Assembly (NCBI GenBank): GCA_947036575.1
Contig: CAMQSH010000040.1
Span: 1-13,189 of the forward strand
DNA: 13,189 nt
Direction: 5' to 3'
DNA from: an uncultured Brevinema sp.
Lineage (GTDB): Bacteria; Spirochaetota; Brevinematia; Brevinematales; Brevinemataceae
Shown: piece after piece, positions 1 to 5,513 of the stretch
Numbering within the stretch: position 1 is the first letter of the stretch
Layout: each line of letters starts with the position of its first letter
Made by a program: the position numbers and the translations under genes
Notes under the pieces: generated by a model
What the model was told of the DNA's origin: nothing
The model's input: only the letters and a program-made list of their open reading frames with translations
Databases searched by the model: none

Positions 1-19
1 TGGGAGTGAGAGCTTATTC

Positions 20-66
20 CCCCTTGAATGCAAGGGGTTATAGGGGGTTTTGCATGAAACCCCCTA
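20..66. repeat. Two tandem G/C-rich hairpins
   Basis: Two hairpins stand out in AT-rich surroundings. The first pairs CCCCTT (20-25) with AAGGGG (32-37) around loop GAATGC. The second pairs TAGGGGGTTT (41-50) with AAACCCCCTA (57-66) around loop TGCATG, a perfect 10-bp stem. ATGCAA (28-33) is also complementary to TTGCAT (50-55), so the two can refold or their loops can pair. Neither strand shows a T-run directly after a stem, so this is not a standard intrinsic terminator. It may be the 3' structure of a gene upstream of the window. Confidence 0.6.
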
Positions 67-90
67 AAGAAAAGTAACACCAAAAAAGAA

Positions 91-119
91 TTGCATTTTA
101 TTTATATAAGTGATATGAT
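91..119 (+). promoter_or_regulatory. Sigma70-like promoter of the Abi-alpha-like gene
   Basis: A -35 element TTGCAT (91-96) is followed after 17 bases by TATGAT (114-119). A TG at 111-112 makes it an extended -10. The downstream gene starts at 149 behind the ribosome binding site GAGGAG (138-143), giving a short leader of roughly 20 bases. No operator-like dyad is evident. Confidence 0.6.
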
Positions 120-148
120 TTAGGAGAGATAGGGAAAGAGGAGATAAA

Positions 149-943
149 ATGGATATAGAAAAATTGATTAGTAACTTGAATCCTGATTTTAATTATTTAG
201 GTTCTTTTTTGAAAAACACTCTAGAATCTGGATTAGCATATGATATTTTAACAAAAAATTTTGAGAAAATACCTGTTGTAAATCGTATAATTCCAAAGAA
301 AAATATAGCAATACCATGCCTTGAAGGAATAGTTTTAAATACTGATAATGAAATGCTACAAAATAATTTTATTTCATTGTTAGGTAAATCTATGAATAAA
401 ACAACACAAGATCTCTGTCATCCAGCTTTTCCAAATATTTTAAGACAATTGTCAGAGGATGATATATTGTTATTATATCTATTTAGACAAAAATCATATG
501 TAATAGGGGCTCAGGGAGAGTATATTACAGATAAAGATATTAAATCACTCAACTTTCCGTATTGGGATTATTTTTTAGCAAAAATAGGAAAAAAGAAAGT
601 TTTTAGTACCGTTTGGTTTTCAATACAGCATTTAAAACATTTAGATTTATTAAGATCGACAGACATTACAAAACAAGGCGAAGACCAAAGTGTATATGAT
701 ATAGTTACGACAGAAAAAGGGAAACTGTTTATTAATGCTTGTATAAACAATGAATCTAGAGAATTATTAAATAAGATCATCTTAGAAAATAAAGTTGTTA
801 CGTATTCTACAGAGAATAGAAATTTAAAATTACAAGAAGTTGAGGATTATTTAAAAAAATATGATGACAAAAAAGATGATAGTTATCATAGATTACTTCG
901 TTTTTATGATTCTATAAAATGCAGAGAAGATACAACTCTTTAA
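149..943 (+). CDS. Abi-alpha/DUF4393-like protein
   Basis: A 264-residue protein without signal peptide or clear membrane segment, so probably cytoplasmic. Its centre resembles the DUF4393/Abi-alpha family. An IP-containing helix around residues 54-64 is followed by a run ending LLGKSMN (77-83), then HPAF (91-94) and an LRQLSEDDILLLYLF-like segment (98-112). A later part, LKHLDLL (162-168) then VTTEKGKLFINACI (186-199), fits the winged-helix-like 'leucine-rich, then G-x-x-F-x-x-AC' ending I associate with the family. The C-terminal 60 residues are lysine- and glutamate-rich and look family-variable. It is a monocistronic unit: its own promoter at 91-119, GAGGAG ribosome binding site 5 bases before ATG, terminator at 963-994. 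The family name implies abortive phage infection, but its mechanism is not established to my knowledge. Assignment is from recalled family pattern, not a search. Confidence 0.7.
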   Translation: MDIEKLISNLNPDFNYLGSFLKNTLESGLAYDILTKNFEKIPVVNRIIPKKNIAIPCLEGIVLNTDNEMLQNNFISLLGKSMNKTTQDLCHPAFPNILRQLSEDDILLLYLFRQKSYVIGAQGEYITDKDIKSLNFPYWDYFLAKIGKKKVFSTVWFSIQHLKHLDLLRSTDITKQGEDQSVYDIVTTEKGKLFINACINNESRELLNKIILENKVVTYSTENRNLKLQEVEDYLKKYDDKKDDSYHRLLRFYDSIKCREDTTL

Positions 944-962
944 ATTATAAATCTCTAAAATA

Positions 963-994
963 AAAAAGACTCTCTATAATTAGGGAGTCTTTTT
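963..994. terminator. Bidirectional intrinsic terminator
   Basis: A 13-bp stem (963-975 with 982-994, one G-T wobble) closes the 6-base loop ATAATT. It has a T-run on the 3' side and an A-run on the 5' side, so it can terminate transcription from both directions. It lies 20 bases after the Abi-alpha-like gene and just beyond the stop of the possible minus-strand ORF at 1010-1174. Confidence 0.85.
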
Positions 995-1009
995 ATTTAT
1001 TAATAATTA

Positions 1010-1174
1010 CTATCGTATCGCTATTATTGTTGTACCTTTATGGGTAAAGATATTACTTTCTTTGTAGGTTTCTTTATACCATGTCTTTTTTTCTTCTGTA
1101 GTTGCTGTTGGTGAGAGAGTTGTAGGGGGTACTTTAAGGCCGCTTTTATAAATTATGGGTCTTTGGGAGGGCAT
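1010..1174 (-). CDS. Possible 54-residue hypothetical protein
   Basis: An open frame of 54 codons from ATG (1174-1172) to TAG (1012-1010). The product begins MPSQRPIIYK and contains KKTWYKETYKE and the hydrophobic tail GTTIIAIR. A TGA lies two codons upstream of the ATG, so the start is fixed. GGGTG lies a few bases before the ATG as a weak ribosome binding site. In favour: it converges with the Abi-alpha-like gene on a shared bidirectional terminator, and the Pro/Thr-rich then Lys/Tyr-rich composition looks protein-like. Against: no convincing promoter, and the length is short enough for chance. I do not recognise the family. It fills most of the gap between the Abi-alpha-like gene and the symporter promoter; nothing else is visible there. 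Confidence 0.35.
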   Translation of the reverse strand: MPSQRPIIYKSGLKVPPTTLSPTATTEEKKTWYKETYKESNIFTHKGTTIIAIR

Positions 1175-1238
1175 ATTTCACCCTTTTTCCTTGATAAAGT
1201 CAACGTTTCAAAAAAATCTTGAGCAAATGTTTTTCCTA

Positions 1239-1266
1239 TTGCTATTTGGTATACATCTGGTATAAT
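1239..1266 (+). promoter_or_regulatory. Promoter of the symporter remnant and sulfatase
   Basis: TTGCTA (1239-1244), a 16-base spacer, then a perfect TATAAT (1261-1266). TG at 1258-1259 adds an extended -10. The first nine bases, TTGCTATTT, and the spacer length match the promoter of the glycoside hydrolase operon at 9174-9201. It drives the broken symporter frame and, by read-through, the sulfatase. Confidence 0.7.
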
Positions 1267-1287
1267 ATATCGTGAAAGGGGTATATC

Positions 1288-1472
1288 ATGGTACTAATTA
1301 CTTTTTTATTTTTTACAGTTTTAGTTGCTGTAGGAACGTATTATTTTGTAAAGGATGATCATATTAATAATAAAGATGATTATTTTTTAGGGGGAAGGAG
1401 TTTGAGTGGAGGGGTCATTGCTGGCTCTCTTTTATTTACAATTTATCCTTTTATCAAAACCCATACAAATAA
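1288..1472 (+). pseudogene. Remnant of a sodium:solute symporter gene
   Basis: The first ~50 codons encode a good N-terminus of the sodium:solute symporter (SSS/SLC5-like) family: a first membrane helix (residues 2-21), then DDYFLGGRSLSGGVIAGSLLFT (seen in parts at residues 30-51). ATG follows the ribosome binding site AAAGGGG (1275-1281). Family members continue at this point with T-N-L-S-T-E-Q. Here the frame reads into IYPF and stops at 1500, but the +1 frame from 1440 reads N-L-S then a short tail FYQNPYK and stops at 1470-1472. This fits loss of one A near 1440 plus deletion of nearly all the gene, leaving the original last few codons. The inferred stop lies 20 bases before the sulfatase ATG, a normal operon gap. 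A full-length protein would be around 500 residues, so this is non-functional. E. coli also pairs an SSS transporter (yidK) with a sulfatase (yidJ). Confidence 0.8.
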
Positions 1473-1492
1473 ATTAACAGGGAGATCTACCA

Positions 1493-3061
1493 ATGAGTAA
1501 ACAACCTAATATTCTTCTAATTTCTAGTGATCAACAACACTGGGATACAATAGGGAAATTCAATACTATTGTTAAAACACCAAATTTAGACAAATTAGCC
1601 AATGAAGGGACAACTTTTACAAGAGCATACTGCCCCAATCCTACTTGTACACCATCACGATCTTCTATTATTACGGGGCTTTATCCTTCTCAGCATGGTG
1701 CTTGGTCTTTAGGGACAAAATTACCAGAAGAAGTACCTACTTTGGGGGATATTCTCTTAGAAAATGGTTATGAAACAGCTCTTGTAGGGAAAGCTCATTT
1801 TCAACCTTTAGTGAATACAAAGGAGTATCCTTCTTTGGAATCTTATCCTATTTTGCAAGATTTAGAATTTTGGAAAAATTATAAAGAAAAATTTTATGGT
1901 TTCAAAGACTATGCTTTAGCTCGTAATCATACGACAGAACCTCATGTTGGTCAGCATTATGTGCTATGGTTAGAAGAGAAAGGCTGTAAAAATTGGAAAG
2001 ATTATTATTTAGAACCAACGGGAAATATGAAACAATCGGAATTTCCACGAATAGAACAATTAGTAAAATCTCCAAGAGGATTTCTTGATGCATCACGTAG
2101 TTGGGGGAAGTGGGATATTCCTGAAGAATTTCACTATAATAATTGGATTGCAGAGCAAACTAATGAATATATGGACCAATACAAAAAAGAACAAAAACCG
2201 TTTTTCCTTTGGGCTAGTTTTTTTGATCCTCACCCTGAATACTTTGTACCTGAGCCATGGGCATCTATGTATGATCCTGAAAGTATTCCTTTGCCAGAAT
2301 TTGATGCTGAAGAACACCAACAAAATCCTGTTCATTTTAAAATGACTCAAGAAGAACATCCTGATTATTCTTCTTATATTGTTCAACAAGGCTTACATGG
2401 CTTACATTCCCATCTACAGAAGCCTGAAGAACTTAAAAAGGATATAGCCATATACTATGGAATGGTCAGTATGATGGATAAATATATAGGACAAATTTTA
2501 GATCATTTAGAGGAACTTGGACTAAAAGACAATACTATTGTTGTCTTTACAAGTGATCATGGACATTTCTTTGGGCAACATGGATTAGTTAGAAAAGGAC
2601 CTTTTCACTATGAGGATCTATTGAAGGTACCGATGATTGTTCGTTATCCTAATAATATTCCTCAAGATGTTGTATCAGAAGCATTACAATCTCTAGTAGA
2701 TTATACACCAACTTTTCTTTCTTTTGCTGATGTTCCTATTCCTCATACTATGACAGGAAAAGACCAAAAATCAGTTTGGTTAGGAGAACAAGAGTCTGTA
2801 AGAGAGTGGATTGTATGTGAAGATAATCATGAACACCCAACGATGAATGTGAGAACTTTTGTTAATGAACGTTATAAAATTTCTGTAATTTATAATTCTA
2901 AAGAAGGACTATTATTTGATCTCCAAGAAGATCCTCAAGAAATACATAATCTTTGGGATAGTTCCCAACATAAACATATTAAGGATTCGTTGTTGATGCA
3001 ATATATTTTTGCTGAATTAGACAAAGAATCACGTCCTATGCCTCGTATTAAACAAGCCTAA
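1493..3061 (+). CDS. Cysteine-type sulfatase
   Basis: A 522-residue family S1 sulfatase that would hydrolyse a sulfate ester on a sugar or similar substrate. The signature C52-T-P-S-R56 carries the cysteine converted to formylglycine. Metal-ligand positions are visible at D13-Q14 near the N-terminus and D355-H356 in FTSDHGHF; GKAHF (K100, H102) and FDPHPEY (H247) are further active-site elements, with K368 following. The alpha/beta catalytic domain fills roughly residues 5-395, and a smaller C-terminal domain the rest. No signal peptide, so the enzyme is probably cytoplasmic; maturation would need an anSME-type enzyme encoded elsewhere. The start follows GGGAG (1480-1484). The gene is second in a unit whose first gene, a symporter, is destroyed, so its substrate supply is uncertain. 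The last 19 codons recur at 12920-12980. The substrate cannot be read from the sequence. Confidence 0.92.
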   Translation: MSKQPNILLISSDQQHWDTIGKFNTIVKTPNLDKLANEGTTFTRAYCPNPTCTPSRSSIITGLYPSQHGAWSLGTKLPEEVPTLGDILLENGYETALVGKAHFQPLVNTKEYPSLESYPILQDLEFWKNYKEKFYGFKDYALARNHTTEPHVGQHYVLWLEEKGCKNWKDYYLEPTGNMKQSEFPRIEQLVKSPRGFLDASRSWGKWDIPEEFHYNNWIAEQTNEYMDQYKKEQKPFFLWASFFDPHPEYFVPEPWASMYDPESIPLPEFDAEEHQQNPVHFKMTQEEHPDYSSYIVQQGLHGLHSHLQKPEELKKDIAIYYGMVSMMDKYIGQILDHLEELGLKDNTIVVFTSDHGHFFGQHGLVRKGPFHYEDLLKVPMIVRYPNNIPQDVVSEALQSLVDYTPTFLSFADVPIPHTMTGKDQKSVWLGEQESVREWIVCEDNHEHPTMNVRTFVNERYKISVIYNSKEGLLFDLQEDPQEIHNLWDSSQHKHIKDSLLMQYIFAELDKESRPMPRIKQA

Positions 3062-3064
3062 AAC

Positions 3065-3108
3065 AAAAATCACCCTTGATAGATAATTCTATTAAGGGTG
3101 ATTTTTTT
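3065..3108 (+). terminator. Intrinsic terminator of the sulfatase gene
   Basis: AAAAATCACCCTT (3065-3077) pairs perfectly with AAGGGTGATTTTT (3094-3106), a 13-bp stem with a 16-base loop followed by further T residues. It starts four bases after the sulfatase stop. The A-run on the left side could also serve transcription from the right. Confidence 0.9.
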
Positions 3109-3141
3109 ATTCTATAATAATTTTACTATTTATTTGATGAG

Positions 3142-3222
3142 ATGAGTAAGGTTAAAAATAAAAGTGATAGGTGGCTTATTAAAGAAGAACTATTCAAAGT
3201 ATTCTTCCCCCAATTTGTATAA
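3142..3222 (+). pseudogene. Truncated 26-codon ORF, possible gene fragment
   Basis: ATG at 3142 opens 26 codons to TAA at 3220-3222. The product starts MSKVKNKS and ends LFKVFFPQFV. The ending has the look of the N-terminus of Rpn/PD-(D/E)XK nuclease-like 'transposase' proteins, which typically run D-x-x-x-K-E-x-L-x-x-F-F-P-E-F. Those proteins are around 250-300 residues, so this would be a stub cut off at its first helix. The ribosome binding site is poor. Its sequence overlaps a hairpin whose arms are 3160-3170 and 3229-3239. Resemblance is by eye only and could be chance, but the fragment is preserved exactly in the second repeat copy. Confidence 0.3.
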
Positions 3223-3239
3223 AATCATCTATCACTTTT
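3160..3239. repeat. 80-base hairpin element, copy 1
   Basis: AAAAGTGATAG (3160-3170) pairs perfectly with CTATCACTTTT (3229-3239) across 58 bases. Inside, GAAGAA (3184-3189) pairs with TTCTTC (3202-3207). On the minus strand the outer stem is followed by ATTTTTAACC, so it could act as a long-loop terminator for minus-strand transcription. The element might also be a small mobile repeat. Confidence 0.55.
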
Positions 3240-3321
3240 GATTAAATTTTAATTTGTTAATTATTTTTATGCTGAGTAAGAACTATTAGTTGTTTTTACA
3301 TCTCTATTTTTAATCAATAAA

Positions 3322-3569
3322 GCCCATAGGGTCTGTATTGATTACAACTTCAAAGATTGAATCTTACATATTTCTATCTAATTACTCGACCACTTAAAAT
3401 TATACAAAACACCTATGGGCATTTATTATAAATTTACTCGTGGTCGAGTAATTAGACAAGAAGGAGCATGGCTTTAAAAATAAAAAAGAATTATCTATAG
3501 ATAATCCAATGCTATTTTTAAAGCATAAGATAGAATAAAAGATTATTTCTAATCTTCGAAGTTGTAATC
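3322..3569. repeat. Cluster of interlocking inverted repeats
   Basis: Four arm pairs lie within 250 bases. Pair A: GCCCATAGG (3322-3330) with CCTATGGGC (3412-3420). Pair D: 3340-3358 with 3551-3569, 18 of 19 matching. Pair B: 3377-3393 with 3440-3456, a perfect 17 bp containing TAATTACTCGACCA. Pair C: GCTTTAAAAATA (3471-3482) with TATTTTTAAAGC (3513-3524), enclosing the 14-base palindrome TTATCTATAGATAA (3491-3504). D encloses B and C like a multibranch RNA; A crosses both B and D, as in a pseudoknot. No ORF of useful length covers the region on either strand. It may be a structured RNA gene, a miniature mobile element with 19-bp terminal inverted repeats, or a recombination relic. Confidence 0.65.
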
Positions 3570-3570
3570 T

Positions 3571-3835
3571 TTATTATTATAATGTAGAGATAGTTTTTTG
3601 TCAATAGAAATTTTGTTTTAGGATAATATTTTATTTTTATAGTGTTGTTATTTTGGCTATAAAGTAGTTGTAAGTTTTTTATAATATACAATTAACATGT
3701 TTTATATATTTATCCATTAAGAGGTTGATTTTTTCTTTTTATTGTGTATACTAAGAATATAAACTATAAGTAATTAATTAAGTTCTGTTAGTACTAAAAT
3801 AGGGGATACTTAAATAAAATATGTAAAAATAATAC
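3571..3835. other. AT-rich intergenic stretch without visible gene
   Basis: Very AT-rich sequence downstream of the minus-strand operon. I see no ORF worth naming, no tRNA-like fold and no convincing terminator for the operon that ends at 3836. The only small symmetry is the palindrome TTAGTACTAA at 3788-3797. Confidence 0.5.
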
Positions 3836-4654
3836 TTATTCTTTTACTGCGCCACTAGTCATTCCTGCAATAAAATATCTTTGTAAAGTAAAGAAAGTAA
3901 CTAATATTGGTAATACAGCATAACTAGCTCCAACCATTAGTTGTCCATAATCAATTCTTGTATCACCACGAAGCGTAGATAAAGTAACAGGAATAGTATA
4001 CATATTTTCAGAATTTAAAATAATCAATGGCCATGTGAAATTACTCCATTGACTCATAAACACATATATTCCCAAAGCTGATAAACTTGGAATCATTAAA
4101 GGTAATACGATTTTGAAAAAAATAAACCATTCTCCAGCCCCATCTATACGAGCAGATTCAATAATTGATGTTGGTATGGCATAAAAATTCTGTCTCATTA
4201 AAAAAATACCAAAAGCAGTAGCAATATCTGGTAAAATAACAGCAGTATGAGTATTTACTAAACCTAGAGTATTCATCATTCTATATAGAGGTATTAATCT
4301 TGCATATGTTGGTAACATCATAGTTATTAAGACCAATACAAATAATATATTTTTAAATTTGAATTCAAATTTAGCAAAGCCATAACCCGCTGTAGAACTT
4401 ACAAATAAATTTAAAATTGTAGAAATACAAGCTATTTTTGTCGAATTCCAAAAAGCTGTCCCAATAGAGATTCTCTGATGTAAACTTTCATAATTTTGAG
4501 TGAAAAAATCCCCAAAGGTAAAAGGTGGAGGAAAACTCAAAATATCACCGGAAGCTCGAGTCGCAGCAATCATCATAAATATTAAAGGATATAAGCACAT
4601 TAAAGCGCCTATTAATAAGAAAGCATAAATTAAACTAGTACGAAATTTAGTCAT
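3836..4654 (-). CDS. CUT1 sugar ABC transporter permease, MalG type
   Basis: Inner-membrane permease of a carbohydrate ABC importer, 272 residues, with about six hydrophobic segments. The first is at residues 9-30. The EAA loop that docks the ATPase is IIESARIDGAGEWFIFFKIVLP (in parts, residues 164-185). The C-terminal pattern FFTLQRYFIAGMTSGAVK is typical of MalG/UgpE-type proteins. I place the start at ATG 4654-4652 because GGGAGGG lies just before it; an in-frame TTG at 4666 would put that ribosome binding site inside the gene. The start overlaps the end of the upstream permease gene by 8 bases, indicating translational coupling and a heterodimer with that protein. Last gene of the four-gene operon; no clear terminator follows. 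Substrate: an oligosaccharide, judged only from the co-encoded glycoside hydrolase. Confidence 0.92.
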   Translation of the reverse strand: MTKFRTSLIYAFLLIGALMCLYPLIFMMIAATRASGDILSFPPPFTFGDFFTQNYESLHQRISIGTAFWNSTKIACISTILNLFVSSTAGYGFAKFEFKFKNILFVLVLITMMLPTYARLIPLYRMMNTLGLVNTHTAVILPDIATAFGIFLMRQNFYAIPTSIIESARIDGAGEWFIFFKIVLPLMIPSLSALGIYVFMSQWSNFTWPLIILNSENMYTIPVTLSTLRGDTRIDYGQLMVGASYAVLPILVTFFTLQRYFIAGMTSGAVKE

Positions 4655-5495
4655 TTTCCCTCCCAAATCTTAATTGAAATTGAGCTAAAATTGCTACAAT
4701 AACAACCACTGCAATAGAAATAGTTGCAGAATATGTGATATTAAAAGACTGAAAAGCTTGTCGATAAATATAAACTCCTATACTTAATGTTGTATTGTTT
4801 GGACCACCCCCTGTAAGAAGATATGGTTCCGCAAATAAATTAAGTGTACCATTTGTTGATAAAATCATTGAAAATATAATAATAGGCTTTAATGAGGGTA
4901 AAGTTATATTCCAAAAGATATTTAATGGTCCCGCTCCATCTAATTTTGCTGATTCATATAGTTCTTCAGGAATAGACTGTAAACCTGCTAAAAACATTAC
5001 CATATTATAACCAAGCCATCTCCATGTCATAACAATCATTATCATAGTTCGTGCAGGCCAAGCTTGTCTTGTCCATGGAATTGCATCAATATTAAAAAAG
5101 GATAAAAGATAATTTACTATCCCTTGTTCTTGAAAGATTAATAAGAAAATCAAACTATATGCTACAGAATCTACAACAACAGGCACAAAAAATGAAGTTC
5201 TAAAAAAACCTTTTCCATATTTTACCCCTCTATGAAGTAAAGACGCCAACCCTAATGCTAGAATTATCATTATAGGTACTTGTATTACTAAATAAATTAA
5301 TGAATTTTTAAGAGATAACCAAAAAAACTGATCATTAAATAGACGTATATAATTATCTAGGCCAGCAAACGTTAGCACTCCTCTCTTTTGCTCCATAAAA
5401 CTTAATACTATTGTTTCAATAATAGGATAAAAATTGAAAATCAACAATAATATAAATGCAGGTAAAATAAATGTGTATGGAATGTGCTTTTTCAT
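4647..5495 (-). CDS. CUT1 sugar ABC transporter permease, MalF/UgpA type
   Basis: Inner-membrane permease, 282 residues, with about six membrane segments; the first is residues 8-32. The EAA loop is EELYESAKLDGAGPLNIFW (residues 177-195) followed by NITLPSLKP. FAEPYLLTGGGPNNTT (221-236) is the hallmark 'F-x-x-x-x-x-L-T-G-G-G-P' loop of MalF-type subunits. It lacks the long periplasmic insert of E. coli MalF, so it is closer to UgpA/LacF-like members. ATG at 5495 follows AAGGAAAT and lies 18 bases after the binding-protein stop. It pairs with the downstream overlapping permease to form the pore. No ATPase gene is in this operon, so a shared MsmX/UgpC-like ATPase encoded elsewhere is expected. 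Confidence 0.93.
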   Translation of the reverse strand: MKKHIPYTFILPAFILLLIFNFYPIIETIVLSFMEQKRGVLTFAGLDNYIRLFNDQFFWLSLKNSLIYLVIQVPIMIILALGLASLLHRGVKYGKGFFRTSFFVPVVVDSVAYSLIFLLIFQEQGIVNYLLSFFNIDAIPWTRQAWPARTMIMIVMTWRWLGYNMVMFLAGLQSIPEELYESAKLDGAGPLNIFWNITLPSLKPIIIFSMILSTNGTLNLFAEPYLLTGGGPNNTTLSIGVYIYRQAFQSFNITYSATISIAVVVIVAILAQFQLRFGREND

Positions 5496-5513
5496 TCTTA
5501 TTTCCTTAATTAA

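Larger units (their letters stand above)
3000..3270 (+). repeat. Direct repeat, copy 1 (271 bases)
   Basis: This stretch recurs at 12919-13189 with a constant offset of 9919 and one difference (G at 3026, A at 12945). It comprises sulfatase codons 504-522 and stop, the sulfatase terminator, a 26-codon ORF and the hairpin at 3160-3239. Identity ends on the left exactly at 3000. On the right it runs to the window end, so the true length may be greater. This copy is in its natural context, as the sulfatase gene is intact here. Confidence 0.97.

Noticed and set aside
1198..1212. GTCAACGTTTCA as a LacI-type operator upstream of the symporter promoter
   Set aside because: Only the central AACGTT is symmetric; the outer bases do not match across the centre, and no similar site appears at the hydrolase promoter.
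1902..2389. ORFs of 60-100 codons overlapping the sulfatase gene on both strands
   Set aside because: They lie inside a well-supported gene in other frames, lack ribosome binding sites and resemble no family. The same holds for ORFs overlapping the permease, hydrolase and ATPase genes.
3382..3476. Protein-like open stretch with tail GRVIRQEGAWL
   Set aside because: Only about 31 codons, with one internal ATG and no ribosome binding site. It coincides with inverted-repeat arms A and B, so codon-like appearance may be accidental.
3468..3500. Ten-codon ORF (ATG at 3468) behind AAGGAG
   Set aside because: The purine run is only one base from the ATG, too close to work, and the frame lies in the inverted-repeat arm C. 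It is explained better as part of the structure.
4652..4666. TTG at 4666 as start of the second sugar permease
   Set aside because: The ribosome binding site GGGAGGG (4658-4664) would then lie inside the gene. ATG at 4654 has it in the right place.
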